Positions 19,852-21,301 of a stretch of DNA of 21,301 nucleotides are shown here, in pieces; the stretch's first letter is position 1, and each line of letters starts with the position of its first letter. The notes under the pieces were generated by a model. That model was given only the letters and a program-made list of their open reading frames with translations, had not been told where the DNA came from and did not search any database. The DNA lies in IMG/VR virus record IMGVR_UViG_3300043496_000232, positions 1 through 21,301 of that record, one strand, 5' to 3'. Origin of the DNA: a virus. The translations under genes and the position numbers were made by a program.

Positions 19852-19888
19852 CGCTACTGCTCCTCGTCGGCCGTCTCGACGCCGCCTT
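19852..19888. repeat. 37-bp tandem-type repeat, copy B
   Basis: This is the end of the Pro/Thr-rich gene, encoding GGVETADEEQ and stop. The offset to copy A is 42 bp, a multiple of three. Confidence 0.8.
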
Positions 19889-20420
19889 TCCGGCGCGGCA
19901 CGTCGCCGATGTCCTCGGCGCGCGGGCGCTGCGGGACGAGGCGTGTGGTCGGCCCGTCCGGCTCCTGCTCGTCCTCGGGGATGGGTTCGCTGGTGTGCGG
20001 GTGGTAGTCGCTGCCGCCGATGCGGCTCGTATAATCCCCGCGCTTCGGCCCCGCGCCCAGCGCATCCTCCGGCCCCTGCCGCTCGCGCGGGTCGCCCGGC
20101 AGCATCGGCACGCCGGCGTCGAGCAAGTCCTGGCGCGTGGTCACGCCGTCGCGGCTGTGCTTGAGCGCCGCGTTCTGCTCCGGGGACGCCACGCCATCGG
20201 CCGGGCCGGCCTGGCCCGACTGCGGCGCCCTGGCCGGGCGGTCCGGCCGTGCGGGTTGCTGCGCCGGGGTCGTCTGACCCGTGTCCTGCGCCGGCGGCGG
20301 CGTGGTGGTGGGCTGGCTCGGTTCCGCCGGCGGCGGCGTGGTGGTGGTCGTCTGGCTCGGGTCCTGCGCCGGCGGCGCTGGGGTCTTGTCCTGTGGTTTC
20401 TGGGTGCTTGAGGCTGCCAT
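19854..20420 (-). CDS. Pro/Thr/Gln-rich low-complexity head-region protein
   Basis: The protein has 188 residues from ATG 20420 (CAGGAG SD). Residues about 5-65 are imperfect low-complexity repeats of PPPA, QTTTTT and PSQPTT type, very likely disordered. The rest is acidic/basic and polar, with TRQDLLDAGVPMLPGD and YHPHTSEPIPEDEQEPDG segments, and ends in GGVETADEEQ. No domain is recognised. It lies next to capsid genes and could be a decoration or scaffold-associated protein. The stop is TAG; a second in-frame copy of its C-terminus follows. Confidence 0.6.
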   Translation of the reverse strand: MAASSTQKPQDKTPAPPAQDPSQTTTTTPPPAEPSQPTTTPPPAQDTGQTTPAQQPARPDRPARAPQSGQAGPADGVASPEQNAALKHSRDGVTTRQDLLDAGVPMLPGDPRERQGPEDALGAGPKRGDYTSRIGGSDYHPHTSEPIPEDEQEPDGPTTRLVPQRPRAEDIGDVPRRKGGVETADEEQ

Positions 20421-20425
20421 CGTGC

Positions 20426-20638
20426 TTACTCCTGGTCGTAGGCGAGCGCGCCGCATTCCATGCAGTGCGTCACGCGCCAGCGGTCGGCGGGGTAGATCTC
20501 AACGCGGGCCTGCCAGGCGGGGTCGTCGGGGTTGAGCGCCACCGGGCAGCCGCGCAGGTGCGTCACCTGCAACACCGCCGCCGCCAGCGCCCCCTCGGGG
20601 CGTTCCTTGCTGGTCCTGACCCCCGTCGCCGCCGCCAT
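20426..20638 (-). CDS. 70-residue hypothetical protein with a C-terminal CxxC
   Basis: ATG 20638 to TAA 20426-20428 gives 70 residues. The N-terminal helix and ALAAAVLQVTHLRGCPVAL lead to a short WQARVEIYPADRWRV segment and HCMECGALAYDQE, one CxxC. With an extra Cys near residue 31 it may bind a metal. The SD is an AGGGGG. It lies between the capsid and the low-complexity gene. No family is recognised. Confidence 0.6.
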   Translation of the reverse strand: MAAATGVRTSKERPEGALAAAVLQVTHLRGCPVALNPDDPAWQARVEIYPADRWRVTHCMECGALAYDQE

Positions 20639-20679
20639 CGTCGCCCCCTACTCGCGATCAGCCGTTCACGCTGCCGGCC

Positions 20680-21301
20680 TCAGCCGTTTAACACACCCGT
20701 CAGCCGGGCCGCGCCCTTGCCGAAGACGGCCAGCCCGGTGTACCACTCGATGCGCGTGCGGAGCACCGGCTTGGTGTCCTGCTCGCCGAGGTCGCGCACG
20801 TCAATCCCGCCGTTGTCGAGGCAGGCGACGCCGTTCTCGCCCTCGTTCGGGGTCCACTTCACCGCGTAGATGCTCGAGGCGACGGATGACGCGCCCTGGG
20901 TCTCGGTCTGCGGGATGATGCGCGTGCCATCGGCCTTATTGCCGATGTCGTACATCGGGATACCCGCGTAGTAGTCCACCAGCCGCCCGACCTGGTCGCG
21001 CTCGCTGACGGAGACGGTGTTGAGGCGCCGCACCGCTGAGCGAATCTTGGCGAGCACGAGGTTGTTCATGTAGAGCGCATCGGCCCCGCCCGGCACCGCC
21101 GCCAGCAGCGAGTCGAGCGCGTCGAAGAAGAGCTGCGTGTCGGTCGTGCCGTTGCCAACCACGTTGATGCCGCTTGCCCCGGCCGCGATGACCTGGCCGC
21201 CCGTGAGCCGCTTCTTCAACCCGTCGAACGAGTTGGCGTCAACGCCGGTATCCCCGTTGACGAACGTGTCCTGCCACTTGAAGGCGAGTGACTTGGACTT
21301 G
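20680..21301 (-). CDS. Major capsid protein, C-terminal part (partial)
   Basis: The frame is open from the right edge to TGA 20680-20682, giving about 206 residues. Segments FVNGDTGVDANSFDGLKKRL, then LDSLLAAVPGGADALYMNNLVLAKIR, a YYAGIPMYDIGNKADG loop and AVKWTPNEGENGVACLDNGG, are typical of an HK97-fold capsid group that has the NxFDGLKKRL helix start before the P domain. The TTG at 21219 is internal, since coding continues upstream. It forms the shell of the head. Gene order (small head proteins and connector downstream) fits. Confidence 0.78.
   Translation of the reverse strand, partial: KSKSLAFKWQDTFVNGDTGVDANSFDGLKKRLTGGQVIAAGASGINVVGNGTTDTQLFFDALDSLLAAVPGGADALYMNNLVLAKIRSAVRRLNTVSVSERDQVGRLVDYYAGIPMYDIGNKADGTRIIPQTETQGASSVASSIYAVKWTPNEGENGVACLDNGGIDVRDLGEQDTKPVLRTRIEWYTGLAVFGKGAARLTGVLNG

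Noticed and set aside
1-21301. CRISPR array, tRNA genes, integrase or insertion sequence
   Set aside because: No regular spaced repeats, cloverleaf, recombinase motifs or terminal inverted repeats were seen by eye in this window.

Overview
This window is part of a tailed bacteriophage genome (Caudoviricetes, siphovirus-like), either a free phage or a prophage. The evidence is a continuous head-tail-lysis gene order on the minus strand. It runs from a major capsid protein cut by the right edge, through connector, head-closure, HK97 gp10-like, DUF3168, tail-tube, frameshifted tail-assembly chaperone, tape-measure, distal-tail and fibre genes, to lysis genes. GC is high, GTG and TTG starts are common, and most starts have strong GGAGG-type Shine-Dalgarno (SD) sites. 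This suggests a high-GC bacterial host that I cannot name from sequence alone. One phage-borne lipoprotein with a lipobox only shows that the host is bacterial.

Layout. (1) Bases 1-2921, plus strand: a tightly coupled early-type cassette of ten small genes (first one partial). Several start codons overlap the preceding stop (ATGA, GTGA or TGATG). It encodes four small zinc-ribbon proteins, a compact DNA polymerase X-like nucleotidyltransferase, a VRR-NUC nuclease and small unknowns. (2) 2991-3956, plus strand: a lower-GC PD-(D/E)XK nuclease-like cargo gene. It ends in a hairpin shared with the convergent minus-strand gene end. (3) 3957-4450: a scar-like zone with two 5'-truncated coding fragments lying head to head. 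(4) 4454-8003, mostly minus strand: lysis and host-exit genes, namely two tiny membrane proteins, a collagen-like protein, a type-2 amidase, a glucosaminidase-type hydrolase and a three-segment holin candidate. A plus-strand HNH endonuclease gene with its own leader sits inside this block. (5) 8029-15415, minus strand: fibre, minor tail and baseplate-like proteins and a 1464-residue tape measure protein. (6) 15484-15897, plus strand: a lipoprotein cargo gene between tape measure and tail chaperone. (7) 15898-21301, minus strand: tail chaperones G and G-T with a GGGAAAG slippery site, tail tube, a Com-like zinc protein, head-tail joining proteins and the capsid C-terminus.

How it works together. 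Early transcription runs rightward and late transcription leftward, meeting near base 3960. The late cassette builds capsid, connector and tail; tape-measure length predicts a tail of roughly 0.2 micrometre. It then lyses the host. Three isolated plus-strand genes inside or beside the late block (2991, 6070, 15484) have features of morons or selfish cargo: opposite or isolated orientation and their own -10-like boxes, and in one case clearly different base composition.

The most notable observations are: the lipoprotein gene next to the tape measure gene (superinfection-exclusion candidate); the PD-(D/E)XK cargo gene; gene 3' ends duplicated together with their SD sites in the head-tail region, once around an extra gene; a 20-bp repeat flanking the tail-tube gene; and the head-to-head truncated fragments near 4143.
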